Shown here in pieces: positions 7,868-17,224 of a stretch of DNA of 52,407 bases. A program made the translations under genes and the position numbers. The stretch lies in assembly GCA_030652755.1 (NCBI GenBank), contig JAUSPV010000045.1, positions 1 through 52,407 of the forward strand, written 5' to 3'. Source of the DNA: Caulobacter sp. GTDB taxonomy: Bacteria; Pseudomonadota; Alphaproteobacteria; Caulobacterales; Caulobacteraceae. Each line of letters begins with the position of its first letter. Within the stretch, counting starts at the first letter, position 1. Below the pieces are notes generated by a model that made no database searches, was not told where the DNA came from, and saw only the letters and a list, made by a program, of their open reading frames with translations.

Positions 7868-9475
7868 ATGCTGATCCTCTCCCGCTGGAAGGTGACCGTC
7901 GTGATCGCGGCGACCATCTTCGGCATCCTGTTCACGCTTCCGAACCTGCTGCCGCAGTCAATGCGGGACGCCCTGCCGCCGTTCATGCCGAGCAAGACCC
8001 TGAATCTGGGTCTCGATCTGCAGGGCGGCTCCTACCTGATGCTGGAAGTCGATACGCCGGCGCTGGTCAGGGAGCGTTCGGAAAGCCTCATGGAAGACGT
8101 CGTCAAGACGCTCGAGGATGAGGGAATCCGGGTGGCCAATCCGGCGGTTCGTCAGGGCGGGGCCTCGGTCCAGATCGCCGATACGGCGCAGTATGACGAG
8201 GCCTTCCGACTGCTGTCGCGCATGCCGCAGCCGGTCCGCAGCGGTCAGGGCAACGACCTGTCGGTCAGCCGCGCCGAAGGCGGCCGGATCGGCGTCGCCT
8301 TCACCGACCGCGGAGTCCAGGAACTGACGATGGCGGCGGTCGAGCAATCGGTCGAGATCATCCGCAAGCGGGTCGACGAACTGGGCACCAAGGAGCCGTC
8401 GATCACCCGCCAGGGCCAGAACCGCATCGTCGTCCAGGTGCCGGGCGAAAGCGATCCGGAGCGACTGAAGGCGGTCATCGGCAAGACCGCCAAACTGTCC
8501 TTCCAGATGGTCGACCAGAGCCGCAGCTATGGCGAGGCGCTTTCGGGCGTGCTGCCGCCGGGCGCGGAAATCCTGCCCTACGAAGCCGGCGCCAACGCCG
8601 GCGAGCCGGGCGTCGTTGTCCGCCGCCGTGTCGAGATCTCCGGCGAGAACCTGGCCGACGCGCGGATGTCCAACGACCCGCAGACCGGCGAGCCGGTGGT
8701 GTCGATCCGCTTCGACGGCCAGGGCGCCAAGCGCTTCGGCGAGATCACCACCCGCAACGTCAACAAGCCCTTCGCCATCGTCCTCGACGGCAAGGTGCTG
8801 TCGGCGCCGAACATCAACGAGCCGATCCTGGGCGGCAGCGCCCAGATCTCGGGCGGCTTCACCGCCGAGAGCGCCAACAACCTGGCCATCATGCTGCGCA
8901 ACGGCGCCCTGCCGGCGCCGCTGACGGTCGAGGAGCAGCGCACCGTCGGCGCCGAACTGGGGGCCGACGCGGTCGAGGCCGGCAGGATTTCCACGATGGT
9001 GGCCTTCGTCACCATTCTGGTCTTCATGGTGCTGGCCTACGGCCTGCTGTTCGGCGGCATCTCGGTGGTCGCGCTGCTGATCAACGGCCTGATGATCATC
9101 GCCGCGATGAGCGCCACCCAGGCGACCCTGACCCTGCCCGGCATCGCCGGCCTGATCCTGACGCTCGCCGTCGCCGTCGACGCCAACGTGCTGATCTACG
9201 AGCGCATGCGCGATGAGGTGAGGGCGGGACGACAGCCGCTGTCGGCCATGGAGGCGGGCTTCTCGCGCGCCATGGAGACGATCATCGACGCCAACCTGAC
9301 GACGCTGATCGCCGCCGCCATCATGTTCTTCTTCGGCGCCGGACCGGTGCGCGGCTTCGCCTGGACGCTGTCGATCGGGGTGTTCACCTCGGTCCTGACC
9401 GCGGTTCTGGTGACCCAGGTCCTGCTCGCCGTCTGGTATCGCATGGCCCGTCCCAAGACGCTGCCGATCGCGTGA
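7868..9475 (+). CDS. secD: Protein translocase subunit SecD
   Basis: Proton-driven membrane subunit that pulls secreted proteins through SecYEG from the periplasmic side. The 535-residue product has an N-terminal membrane helix, the LNLGLDLQGGSYLMLEV motif (about residues 38-54), a large periplasmic region and five C-terminal membrane helices. These include VDANVLIYERMRDE, which carries the conserved Asp and Arg residues of the proton path. Length is typical of alphaproteobacteria. secF follows after 10 bases. Confidence 0.97.
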   Translation: MLILSRWKVTVVIAATIFGILFTLPNLLPQSMRDALPPFMPSKTLNLGLDLQGGSYLMLEVDTPALVRERSESLMEDVVKTLEDEGIRVANPAVRQGGASVQIADTAQYDEAFRLLSRMPQPVRSGQGNDLSVSRAEGGRIGVAFTDRGVQELTMAAVEQSVEIIRKRVDELGTKEPSITRQGQNRIVVQVPGESDPERLKAVIGKTAKLSFQMVDQSRSYGEALSGVLPPGAEILPYEAGANAGEPGVVVRRRVEISGENLADARMSNDPQTGEPVVSIRFDGQGAKRFGEITTRNVNKPFAIVLDGKVLSAPNINEPILGGSAQISGGFTAESANNLAIMLRNGALPAPLTVEEQRTVGAELGADAVEAGRISTMVAFVTILVFMVLAYGLLFGGISVVALLINGLMIIAAMSATQATLTLPGIAGLILTLAVAVDANVLIYERMRDEVRAGRQPLSAMEAGFSRAMETIIDANLTTLIAAAIMFFFGAGPVRGFAWTLSIGVFTSVLTAVLVTQVLLAVWYRMARPKTLPIA

Positions 9476-9485
9476 GGTTCGAACC

Positions 9486-10496
9486 ATGACCTTCTGGCCT
9501 CTCATCAAGACCATTCCGGCGAAGACGAACTTCCGGTTCGTCGACTTCTCCAAGCTCGCCGGCGCGATCTCGATCCTGCTGACGATCGCGTCGCTGGCGG
9601 TGGTGCTTCTCCCGTTCAAGCCGCCCTGCGCCGGCCTGAACTGCGGCATCGACTTCCGCGGCGGGACGGTTCTGGAGTTCACCACCTCGGCGCCCGCGGC
9701 CCCTGGCAGCACGGAAACCCCGACAGGCGGCCGGGAAATTCCCCTCGATGTCGTCCGCAAGTCTCTGGCCGGCAAGAACCTGGGCGACGTCCAGGTCCAG
9801 GCCTACGGTGACGGTTCCGCCGTCATGGTCCGCTTCGAGACCAAGGAGGGCGAGAACGCCAACGCCGTGAAGAGCGACGTGCGCGCCACGCTGCAGACCG
9901 CGCTGCCGGACATCCGCTTCACCAACGACGCCACCGTCGGCGCCAAGGTGTCGGGAGAGTTGCTGACCAACGGCATCACCGCCCTGCTGGTCGCGATCGG
10001 GCTGATGCTGGTCTACATCTGGTTCCGGTTCGAGCTGCAGTTCGGTCTGGGCGCGGTGATCGCGCTGTTCCACGACGTGATCCTGACCTTCGGCCTGATC
10101 GCGGTGACCAGGATGGAGTTCAGCCTGACCACCATCGCGGCCATCCTGACCATCATCGGCTACTCGATGAACGACACCGTCGTGGTCTTCGACCGCCTGC
10201 GCGAGAACCTGCGCAAGTACAAGAAGATGCCGCTGCGCGAGATCATCGACCTGTCGATCAACGAAACCCTGTCGCGCACGATCATCACCGGCCTCACCGC
10301 CGTGATCGCGCTGGCCGGCCTTGCGGTCTTTGGCGGCGAAGCGCTGTTCGGTTTCTCCATCATCATGATCTTCGGCATCATCCTGGGCACCTATTCCTCG
10401 GTCTATGTCGCCGCGCCGGTGATCCTGCTCTGGGGCGTCAAGCGCGGTGACGAAGAGGCCACGCCGATCAAGTTCGGCGCCGCCTCGCGTCCCTGA
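9486..10496 (+). CDS. secF: Protein translocase subunit SecF
   Basis: Partner of SecD in the inner membrane. The 336-residue product has the N-terminal helix, NCGIDFRGGTVLEF just after it, a periplasmic domain and five C-terminal helices with GYSMNDTVVVFDRLREN, the conserved SecF signature. A CAGLNC segment forms a small cysteine-containing periplasmic loop before the FRGG motif. The TGA overlaps the ATG of the following Mth938-like gene by one base, so that gene belongs to the same operon. Confidence 0.97.
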   Translation: MTFWPLIKTIPAKTNFRFVDFSKLAGAISILLTIASLAVVLLPFKPPCAGLNCGIDFRGGTVLEFTTSAPAAPGSTETPTGGREIPLDVVRKSLAGKNLGDVQVQAYGDGSAVMVRFETKEGENANAVKSDVRATLQTALPDIRFTNDATVGAKVSGELLTNGITALLVAIGLMLVYIWFRFELQFGLGAVIALFHDVILTFGLIAVTRMEFSLTTIAAILTIIGYSMNDTVVVFDRLRENLRKYKKMPLREIIDLSINETLSRTIITGLTAVIALAGLAVFGGEALFGFSIIMIFGIILGTYSSVYVAAPVILLWGVKRGDEEATPIKFGAASRP

Positions 10497-10858
10497 TGGC
10501 CGGGCTGCGCCAGCCGCCGTCGGTGGACGCCTGGGGCGGTGGCGGCTTCCGGGTGTCAGGCGCCTGGCGTCCCGGCTCGCTGCTGATCCTGGATGACGTG
10601 GCCCGTCCCTGGGCGGCCACGTCGCTGGCGGCTCTTACCCTGGACGACTTCGCCGAGGTGCTCGCCAACAGGGGCGCGGTGGAATTCGTGCTGCTCGGCA
10701 CGGGCGTGACCCAGGGGCTCCCGCCGCGGGCTCTGCGCGATGGCCTCAAGGCGGCGGGGATCGGGCTGGAGTTCATGTCGACCGAGGCCGCCGCCCGCAC
10801 CTACAACGTGGTGGCGTCCGAAGGACGGCGGGTCGCGGCGGCGCTCATCGCCGTTTGA
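10496..10858 (+). CDS. Mth938-like (DUF498) domain protein
   Basis: Small cytoplasmic protein of the Mth938/Xcc1710 fold, of unknown biochemical role; the human relative NDUFAF3 helps assemble respiratory complex I. The 120-residue product contains the family's FRVSGAWRPGSLLILDD, a central LLGTGVTQGLPPRALRDGL and a C-terminal YNVVASEGRRVAAALI. It is coupled to secF by a one-base overlap. In alphaproteobacteria this gene commonly sits between secF and a phytoene-synthase-like gene (relative of NDUFAF6). Here the PuuD-like gene intervenes. Its stop codon lies inside a FixK box. Confidence 0.85.
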   Translation: MAGLRQPPSVDAWGGGGFRVSGAWRPGSLLILDDVARPWAATSLAALTLDDFAEVLANRGAVEFVLLGTGVTQGLPPRALRDGLKAAGIGLEFMSTEAAARTYNVVASEGRRVAAALIAV

Positions 10859-10868
10859 TTCAGATCAA
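10855..10868 (+). promoter_or_regulatory. FixK/FNR-type box (TTGAT-N4-ATCAA)
   Basis: A perfect dyad, TTGAT at 10855-10859 and ATCAA at 10864-10868, overlapping the stop codon of the Mth938-like gene and about 86 bases before the PuuD-like start. It matches the FNR/FixK family consensus exactly. The only gene it is well placed to control is the PuuD-like one downstream. Regulator identity is inference. Confidence 0.7.
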
Positions 10869-10953
10869 TGACAGGGCGGCGCAAGTCTTTACCGGCCCGC
10901 GCGAACGGGCCTATAGCTGACCTCCAAGGTAGGAATCTCCAAGGGGTTGGACG

Positions 10954-11574
10954 ATGGGTGCTCTTCTCTCGAATTTCCGCAACACCATCATTGTCAGCGT
11001 ACTGCTCGCGCTGGTCATGGTGTTCGCGTACTCAACCAGCCCGCATGGGCTGGAGGCCACGTTCTGGCAGGCGGTGTTCCGCTGGATGCACACCTTCTTC
11101 GGCATCCTCTGGATCGGCCTGCTCTACTACTTCAACTTCGTGCAGATCCGCGTGATGCCGGCCATCCCGGCCGAGCTGAAGCCGGCGGTTTCCAAGCATA
11201 TTGCGCCTGAAGCGCTGTTCTGGTTCCGCTGGGCGGCGCTGGCCACCTGGATCATGGGCATGGTCCTGGCCTTCAGCCGCGGCCACAGCTACGCGGTCGA
11301 GGCGATCACGCTCGGCCTGGCCGGCGGCTACGATCCGTCGGCCGACAAGGGCTTCACCATGATCGGCATCGGCATGTGGCTGGCCACGATCATGTTCATC
11401 AACGTCTGGGGCGTGATCTGGCCGAACCAGAAGCGCGCGCTGGGCATTGTCGAGGCTGACGCCGACACCAAGGCCAAGGCGGCCCGCACCGCCATGCTGT
11501 TCTCGCGGATCAACACGCTGCTCAGCATCCCGATGCTGACGGCCATGACCATGAACCAGACGCTGTTCGGCTAG
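10954..11574 (+). CDS. PuuD-like (urate oxidase N-terminal domain, DUF989) membrane protein
   Basis: A 206-residue integral membrane protein matching the N-terminal domain of the urate hydroxylase PuuD. About five membrane segments are visible (near residues 10-27, 35-58, 83-101, 125-150, 175-195), with the conserved WMHTFFGILWIGLLYYFNF in the second. Full PuuD has a C-terminal cytochrome c domain; here there is none, and the protein has no CxxCH motif and no cysteine. Annotation as urate hydroxylase is therefore doubtful, and a haem-binding or quinone-linked respiratory role is an inference. A FixK box upstream suggests low-oxygen control, and a strong terminator follows. Confidence 0.75.
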   Translation: MGALLSNFRNTIIVSVLLALVMVFAYSTSPHGLEATFWQAVFRWMHTFFGILWIGLLYYFNFVQIRVMPAIPAELKPAVSKHIAPEALFWFRWAALATWIMGMVLAFSRGHSYAVEAITLGLAGGYDPSADKGFTMIGIGMWLATIMFINVWGVIWPNQKRALGIVEADADTKAKAARTAMLFSRINTLLSIPMLTAMTMNQTLFG

Positions 11575-11595
11575 TCCGCCGACATCGGATAGAGA

Positions 11596-11626
11596 GGGCC
11601 CGCCGGACCAACCGGCGGGCCCTTTT
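11596..11626 (+). terminator. Rho-independent terminator after the PuuD-like gene
   Basis: An 11-base perfect stem, GGGCCCGCCGG at 11596-11606 paired with CCGGCGGGCCC at 11612-11622, a five-base loop, and TTTT at 11623-11626. The T run ends only eight bases before the ATG of the next gene. Confidence 0.88.
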
Positions 11627-11634
11627 CATTGAGC

Positions 11635-12279
11635 ATGGCTGACGACCTCGACATCACCGTCCGCGACCACGCGCCCGACCGCTGGCTTTCCAGCCGGTTC
11701 GTGGCCGACGCCGCGGCGCGCGCCGACCTGATCGCCCTCTACGCGCTGGACCATGAGCTGACCCGGATCCCGCATGTGGTCACCGACCCGCTGATGGGCG
11801 AGATCCGCATGACCTGGTGGCGCGAGGGGCTGGAGGAGATCGCCGAGGGGCGTCCCCTGCGGCCCCATCCGGTCCTCAAGGCGATCGCCGCCGGCGCCCT
11901 GCCGCCGGTCGCGCTGGCGGCCCTGGCCGAGGCGCGGCTGGGCGATCTGGACGATCCGAAGACGGGCGACGCGCTCCTGAGCCACATCGACGCCACCGAG
12001 GGCCTGGTCATGGCGCTGGCGGCGCGGAGACTCTCGGACAAGGCGACCGCCGATCAAGTGGCTCAGGCCGCGCGGGCTATCGGACTGGCGCGGATCGACC
12101 CGCCGGGCGCCCTGAAGGCTCTGGACGCCCTGCGGGAGCCGCTGAAGTCCTTGCCGGTCGAGGCTTTCCCCGCCGTGGCCCATGTCGTCCTGGCCCGCCG
12201 CTACGCCCGTGGCGCATCGCCCGGGCCGCTGGAAAAGCGCCTGAGGGTCTTCCTGGCGGTGATGACCGGCCGGATCTGA
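11635..12279 (+). CDS. Squalene/phytoene synthase family protein (NDUFAF6-like)
   Basis: A 214-residue member of the squalene/phytoene synthase family, whose alphaproteobacterial short forms resemble the complex I assembly factor NDUFAF6. It carries the family's opening DPDRWLSS-like segment (APDRWLSSRFV) and YALDHELTRIPHVVTDPLMG. It also has MTWWREGLEEI, in the place of the first metal-binding region, but DxxxD is not intact, so terpene synthesis is unlikely. ATG 11635 is preferred over TTG 11629. Neither has a visible ribosome-binding site, since the terminator of the previous gene abuts the start. It converges on trmFO. Confidence 0.8.
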   Translation: MADDLDITVRDHAPDRWLSSRFVADAAARADLIALYALDHELTRIPHVVTDPLMGEIRMTWWREGLEEIAEGRPLRPHPVLKAIAAGALPPVALAALAEARLGDLDDPKTGDALLSHIDATEGLVMALAARRLSDKATADQVAQAARAIGLARIDPPGALKALDALREPLKSLPVEAFPAVAHVVLARRYARGASPGPLEKRLRVFLAVMTGRI

Positions 12280-12282
12280 GAC

Positions 12283-13686
12283 CTATTCCGCGGCAGCCAG
12301 GGCCTCGCCCGCCAGCCACCCCTCGAGATCGGCGATGGCGCGCTCGCTCTGCATCCGCTTCTTCGCCCGCCCGCGATCGCCGGGATGGAGCTTCTTGCCC
12401 TCGGCGTCCTTGCGCGGGGCTTCCATGGGCGGCAGCAGGCCGTAGTTGATGTTCATCGGCTGGAAGCTGTGTTTGCCGCCATCCAGATGCCCGCCGGTGA
12501 TGTGGGCGACCAGCGCGCCCAGGGCCGTGGTCGGCGGCGGCGTCGGGATCGGCCGGCCCAGCCGTTCGGCGGCGGCCAGGCGTCCGGTCAGCAGGCCCAG
12601 CGCCGCGCTCTCGACATAGCCCTCGACGCCCGTCACCTGACCGGCGAAGCGCAGGCGGGTGTCGGCCTTGAGGCGCAGCTTCCCGTCCAGCAGGCGCGGG
12701 CTGTTGATGAAGGTGTTGCGGTGCAGGCCGCCCAGCCGCGCGAACTGGGCGTTCTCCAGCCCCGGGATCATCCGGAAGATCTCGGTCTGGGCGCCGTGCT
12801 TCAGCTTGGTCTGGAAGCCGACCATGTTCCATAGCGTGCCCAGCGCGTTGTCCTGGCGCAGCTGGACAATGGCGTGGGCCTTGACCGTCGGGTTGTGGGC
12901 GTTGGTCAGGCCGACCGGCTTCATCGGGCCGTGGCGCAGGGTCTCGCGACCGCGCTCGGTCATCACCTCGATGGGCAGGCAGCCGTCGAAGTAGGGGACG
13001 TTCTCCCAGTCCTTGAACTCCGACTTCGGCCCGGCCAGCAGGGCGTCGATGAAGGCGTCGTACTGGTCCTTGTCCATCGGGCAGTTGATGTAGGCGGCCG
13101 CGTCGCCGCCGGGGCCTTCCTTGTCATAGCGCGACTGCCGCCAGGCCTTGGTCATGTCGACCGAGTCGAAGTGGATGATCGGCGCGATGGCGTCGAAGAA
13201 ACTCAAGGCGTCCTCGCCGGTCAGGTCGAGAATCGCCTGGGCGAGGGCCGGGGAGGTCAGGGGGCCGGTGGCGATGATGACGCTGTCCCAGTCGGCGGGC
13301 GGCAGGCCGGCGATCTCCTCGCGCACGATGGTCACGAGGGGATGAGCCTCCAGCCGCTCGGTGACCTCGGCCGAGAAGCCGTCGCGGTCGACGGCCAGGG
13401 CGCCGCCGGCCGGCACCTGGTGCAGGTCGCCCGCGGCCATGATGATCGAGTCGCACCGGCGCATCTCGGCATGGAGCAGGCCGACGGCGTTGTACTGCCA
13501 GTCGTCGGACCGGAACGAGTTGGAGCAGACCAGTTCGGCCAGGCCGTCGGTCTGGTGGGCGTCGGTGCGAACGCCGTCGCGGCGCATCTCGTGCAGCACG
13601 ACCGGCACGCCCGCGCGGGCGATCTGCCAGGCCGCCTCGGATCCGGCGAGACCGCCGCCGACAACATGAATGGGATTGAGGGTCAT
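12283..13686 (-). CDS. trmFO: Methylenetetrahydrofolate--tRNA-(uracil-5-)-methyltransferase TrmFO
   Basis: Folate- and FAD-dependent enzyme that makes m5U54 in the T-loop of tRNA. The 467-residue product opens with [20 protein letters not shown], the FAD-binding glycine-rich motif, followed by the family's [11 protein letters not shown]. Later it has [10 protein letters not shown] and the C-terminal [12 protein letters not shown]. The reading frame extends 46 codons further upstream, but the conserved N-terminus sets the start at 13686. The gene stands alone, and the neighbouring membrane-protein gene is divergent. Confidence 0.96.
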   Translation of the reverse strand: MTLNPIHVVGGGLAGSEAAWQIARAGVPVVLHEMRRDGVRTDAHQTDGLAELVCSNSFRSDDWQYNAVGLLHAEMRRCDSIIMAAGDLHQVPAGGALAVDRDGFSAEVTERLEAHPLVTIVREEIAGLPPADWDSVIIATGPLTSPALAQAILDLTGEDALSFFDAIAPIIHFDSVDMTKAWRQSRYDKEGPGGDAAAYINCPMDKDQYDAFIDALLAGPKSEFKDWENVPYFDGCLPIEVMTERGRETLRHGPMKPVGLTNAHNPTVKAHAIVQLRQDNALGTLWNMVGFQTKLKHGAQTEIFRMIPGLENAQFARLGGLHRNTFINSPRLLDGKLRLKADTRLRFAGQVTGVEGYVESAALGLLTGRLAAAERLGRPIPTPPPTTALGALVAHITGGHLDGGKHSFQPMNINYGLLPPMEAPRKDAEGKKLHPGDRGRAKKRMQSERAIADLEGWLAGEALAAAE

Positions 13687-13802
13687 GCGCGCAGAAATAG
13701 GCCCGGCGCGCCGCGAGGGAAAGCGGCGATCACCTGACCATGGTGGCGCGGCGGGCGCAGTTGTGGTCCTCTCGCGCCGGTCGTTGTTTCGGGGAGGGGT
13801 CG

Positions 13803-14726
13803 ATGGCCGCCATCGATATCGCAAGGACGGCTGCCGCCGGTCTCGGTGTGATCGCCCGACGCCCGCTGGCGGTGTTGGCCTGGGCGGGTGTGCTGCTGTT
13901 GCTCGGCGTGCTGCCGGCGGCGGGCCTGATGAGCGCCTTCCTGGGCGCGTTGGCCGAGATCGCCCGCATGGACGCCAGTGGCGTCGAGCCGTCGCCTGAC
14001 GCGCTGGTGCCGGCTATGTCGGCCGCCTTCGCGATGCAGCCCGTGCTGCTGCTGACCAGTCTGGCCGTTCGGGCGATCCTGACCGGCGCCGTGTTCCGCG
14101 CCGTCCTGGAGCCGGCTGAAAGCCGATGGTTCTATCTGCGACTGGGCGCGCGCGAGCTGTGGCTGGCGCTGATGATCGTGGTGTTCGGCATCCTGTCCTT
14201 CCTGGTGTTGATCCCGGTCAGCGCGGTGCTTGTTCCCCTGCTCATGGTCCTGGCCATGGGCGCGGAGGGAAACCTCTTCGCGGTCGTTCCAATCATGCTG
14301 GCCGCCGTGCTGATCGCGCTGGCGGTGCTGGGCTGGCTGTTCGTGCGCTTCTCGATGGCGCTGCCGATGACCTTCACCGAGCAGCGGTTCCGGCTCTTCG
14401 AATCCTGGACCATGACGCAGGGGCAGACCTGGCGGCTGATCAGCGTGGGGCTGCTGCTTGTCGGCATCGTGCTGGCGCTGGAGCTTGCCCTGCTCGCGCT
14501 GCTTGTCGTCGCCAGTCTCGCGTTCCTGGGCGAGGGCGGGCTGGACGAGGCGGCGGCCAGCGCCTTCTTCGCGCAGGACGCCTCGATCTGGATGGCGGAG
14601 CTGGCCCCCTGGGCCGTCGGCATGGCCCTGGTCGGCGCCCTGCTCGGCGCGGTGGTCACCACCATCCTCGCCGCGCCCTGGGCTGAGGCCTATCGGCAAC
14701 TGTCCGGCGCCCCGCCCGCCGAATGA
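13803..14726 (+). CDS. Multi-pass membrane protein of unknown function (paralogue cluster, member 1)
   Basis: A 307-residue integral membrane protein with about six hydrophobic segments. Two stretches recur in the three related genes downstream: [20 protein letters not shown] (about residues 99-118), and [10 protein letters not shown] followed by [12 protein letters not shown] (about 183-215). The layout resembles the broad family of prokaryotic membrane proteins related to YciC and glycerophosphodiester phosphodiesterase membrane domains, but I cannot assign a function. ATG 13803 has a strong GGGGAGGGG purine tract before it and is preferred over ATG 13740. First of a set of four, the others at 14810, 15610 and 17225. 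Confidence 0.8.
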   Translation: MAAIDIARTAAAGLGVIARRPLAVLAWAGVLLLLGVLPAAGLMSAFLGALAEIARMDASGVEPSPDALVPAMSAAFAMQPVLLLTSLAVRAILTGAVFRAVLEPAESRWFYLRLGARELWLALMIVVFGILSFLVLIPVSAVLVPLLMVLAMGAEGNLFAVVPIMLAAVLIALAVLGWLFVRFSMALPMTFTEQRFRLFESWTMTQGQTWRLISVGLLLVGIVLALELALLALLVVASLAFLGEGGLDEAAASAFFAQDASIWMAELAPWAVGMALVGALLGAVVTTILAAPWAEAYRQLSGAPPAE

Positions 14727-14809
14727 CGTTCAAATCCTGTCGCCAGCGAAGGCGAAGCAGGGTTTAAGTCGCCGGAAGAGCAGGCGCGCTTGGACGCGCG
14801 AGAGGACCG

Positions 14810-15610
14810 ATGGCGCAGGCGCGTTTCTCGATCAGGGAGGCCGTGGCGGAGGGTTTCGCATTCTGGCGGACCCACTGGCGCAAGGCCGTCGGTCCGCTGG
14901 CCGTGGCGGCGCTGGCCTCGTCGTTCGCGGCGACCGGGCAGCCGACGCTGGTGGTGATCGGCGCGGCCGGCGAGTTCCTGGCGCTGCTCATGGCTCACGC
15001 CGTCTATTACCGGATCGCCTTGGCGGACATGGGCGCGGAAAGCGCATCGGTGAACCGTCCGCTCGGTTTCCAGTGGGGCGCGCTGGAAGGTCGCCTGTTC
15101 CTGGTGAACCTGCTGATCGGCGTCGTGTTCATGGTCATGATGATCGTCGCGACGTTCCTGTTGTTCGTGCTCATCGCGGCGGTGTCCGATGGCGCGCCGC
15201 CGGCCGGAGCGCAGACCCTTCCGGAGCTCTACGCCGCCCTGGGCAGCCAGGCGCGGATCGTGCTGACCATCGGCATGGTGGTCATCCTGGCCTCGATGCT
15301 GCTGATCTGGGCGCGGTTCTCGATGGCCGCCCCGATGACGGCCGCCCGCAACGGCGTGAACGTGTTTTCCAGCCTGCCGCTGACGCGGGGTTCGGCCCTT
15401 CGCCTGGCCGCGGTGTGGCTCGTGGTCCGCGCGCCGGTCTTCCTGCTGCTCGTACTGGCGCAACAATTCGGCGTGCTGGTCGGTGATCCGGCGACGGGCA
15501 TGCTCGCGACGCTGGCGGTGGGCCTGATCGGCGTGTTCTTCATCCAGCCGATCCTGGTCGGGGCGATGGCCCACATCTATCGAAGGCTGGGCGCGGGAGG
15601 GGTCGTCTGA
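14810..15610 (+). CDS. Multi-pass membrane protein of unknown function (paralogue cluster, member 2)
   Basis: A 266-residue membrane protein, the most diverged of the four. It retains RFSMAAPMTAARNGVNVFSS, then LPLTRGSALRLAA, at the place where the others have the R-x-S-x-A-x-P signature and the SWxLTxGxxWRL element. The first signature region is weaker (AHAVYYRIALADMGAES). About six hydrophobic segments are visible. The stop overlaps the ATG of member 3 by one base, so those two are translationally coupled. Function unknown. Confidence 0.8.
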   Translation: MAQARFSIREAVAEGFAFWRTHWRKAVGPLAVAALASSFAATGQPTLVVIGAAGEFLALLMAHAVYYRIALADMGAESASVNRPLGFQWGALEGRLFLVNLLIGVVFMVMMIVATFLLFVLIAAVSDGAPPAGAQTLPELYAALGSQARIVLTIGMVVILASMLLIWARFSMAAPMTAARNGVNVFSSLPLTRGSALRLAAVWLVVRAPVFLLLVLAQQFGVLVGDPATGMLATLAVGLIGVFFIQPILVGAMAHIYRRLGAGGVV

Positions 15611-16482
15611 TGGGGCCGGTGAAGCCGCTCGACGCCGCCTTCGAAGGCTTCCGCATCGTTCGCGACAAGCCCCTGCTGATCCTGACCTGGACGGGGATCT
15701 ACTTCCTGTCGCTGATCGTGATGGTGCTGATCCTGCTGCTGCCTAACCTGGGCACCCTGCAGTCCGCGACCCACGGCGGCGGCGAGCGGGACATCGAACA
15801 GCTGCTGACGCGGTTCGGGCCCTGGATCCTGGTCGTGCTGGCGATGGCGCTGGTGCTGGTGACCGTGCTGCCCGGCGCGGTGTTCCGCGCCGTGCTGCGG
15901 CCGCATGACCGCAGCTTCGCCTACATCAAGTTCGGGGCTGACGAGTGGCGCATGCTCGGGCTCTATCTGATCGTTGTGCTGATCTTCTCGGTGGCCAGCG
16001 GGCTCTACGGCGCCGCCAGCATGCTGGCGCTGTCGCTGTCGGGGCCCCTCGAGTGGCTGGTCAGCGGCCTGGTCACGCTCGGCGGGCTGGTCCTGGTGGG
16101 CTGGCTGTTTGTCCGCCTGACGCTGGCCGGTCCGGTGGCGGTGGCTGACGAGCGGCTCGACATCCGCCGCGCCTGGCTGCTGACCCGCGGCGAGTTCTGG
16201 CGGCTGGTCGCGACGCTGCTGCTGAGCATCCTGTTCTACGGGGGCGTGCTGCTGCTCGCGCTCGTGTTCAGCCTGATCTCCACCCGCCTGCTCGGCGGCT
16301 TCTCGCTTCTGGGCGAGCTGAGCCAGCCCGGCGCCGACCGGATCACCCAGGGCGAGGCCCTTGCCGGCATCGGGCTGATCGTGCTGCAACAAGCGATCCT
16401 GACGCTGCTGATCGTGCTGTGGGTCGTGATGTTCTGCGCCGCGCCAGCCCGCATGCTGCAGCAGATTCGCGGCGCGGAGTAG
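15610..16482 (+). CDS. Multi-pass membrane protein of unknown function (paralogue cluster, member 3)
   Basis: A 290-residue membrane protein with about six hydrophobic segments. AVFRAVLRPHDRSFAYIKFG followed by ADEWRM (about residues 92-118) and RLTLAGPVAVADERLDIRRA followed by WLLTRGEFWRL (about 168-200) match members 1 and 4. The charged, conserved segments lie between hydrophobic ones and probably face the cytoplasm (inference). The start overlaps the stop of member 2. A GST gene on the other strand separates it from member 4. Confidence 0.8.
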   Translation: MGPVKPLDAAFEGFRIVRDKPLLILTWTGIYFLSLIVMVLILLLPNLGTLQSATHGGGERDIEQLLTRFGPWILVVLAMALVLVTVLPGAVFRAVLRPHDRSFAYIKFGADEWRMLGLYLIVVLIFSVASGLYGAASMLALSLSGPLEWLVSGLVTLGGLVLVGWLFVRLTLAGPVAVADERLDIRRAWLLTRGEFWRLVATLLLSILFYGGVLLLALVFSLISTRLLGGFSLLGELSQPGADRITQGEALAGIGLIVLQQAILTLLIVLWVVMFCAAPARMLQQIRGAE

Positions 16483-16490
16483 GGCTCCCT

Positions 16491-17105
16491 CTACGCCACC
16501 GCGCTCGGCCGCGCCGACACCCGGGCGTGCCATGCGCGGAGGTTGGCCGCCTCTTCGGGCATCTCCAGACCGGTGAAGGCCGCGAAGTCGATCGTGGTCA
16601 GGGCGGCGATGTCGGCCATGCTGAAGGCCTCGCCGGCCAGGTAGGACCGGCCGTCGCCGAGATCGCGATCCAGCCACTTGCAGGCGCGGGCGTAGAGGTC
16701 GCGGTTCGACTCCCCGAAGTCCTTGAACTGGGTCAGCAGGGCCGCGGTCAGCGGGTGGGCGTGGCGCCAGAACATGCCGACCGGGGTCATCAGCTGGAAC
16801 TCGACCCGGCGAATCCACATGTCGATCCGCGCCTGCTCCAGCGCCGTTGTTCCGAACAGCGGGTTGGCCGGATGCAGCGCTTCCAGGTAGCGGCAGATCG
16901 AGACGGTCTCCGAGATCGCCTCGCCATCGTCCAGCACCAGGGTCGGCACCTGGCCCAGCGAGTTGCGCGCCAGGTGTTCCGGGGCCTTGTGCTCGCGCTG
17001 GCGAAGGTTGACCCGCGTCTCCGGCAGATCGATGCCCTTCTCGGCGATGAAGATGCGCACCCTGCGCGGGTTCGGGGCCGGATTGGCTTCGCCGTAAAGG
17101 ATCAT
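16491..17105 (-). CDS. Glutathione S-transferase family protein
   Basis: Soluble 204-residue protein with a thioredoxin-fold N-terminal domain (residues 1-80) and an all-helical C-terminal domain. The glutathione-site cis-Pro segment NSLGQVPTLVLDDG and the ISETVSICRYLE helix are clear, and SMADIAALTTIDFA is the N-capping box of the C-terminal domain. The substrate is not predictable. It lies on the opposite strand within the membrane-protein cluster and converges on member 3. Its start is about 120 bases from the divergent member 4. Confidence 0.92.
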   Translation of the reverse strand: MILYGEANPAPNPRRVRIFIAEKGIDLPETRVNLRQREHKAPEHLARNSLGQVPTLVLDDGEAISETVSICRYLEALHPANPLFGTTALEQARIDMWIRRVEFQLMTPVGMFWRHAHPLTAALLTQFKDFGESNRDLYARACKWLDRDLGDGRSYLAGEAFSMADIAALTTIDFAAFTGLEMPEEAANLRAWHARVSARPSAVA

Positions 17106-17224
17106 GATCGTGCTCCCCGGGCGGTCTGCGCCGCCATTGCCGCCACAACGGCGTTCTGATCAAACTGCTATCGAGGGTGGGCGATGGCGTCCATCGGAAA
17201 GCCACCGGGGAAAGATAGACAGTC

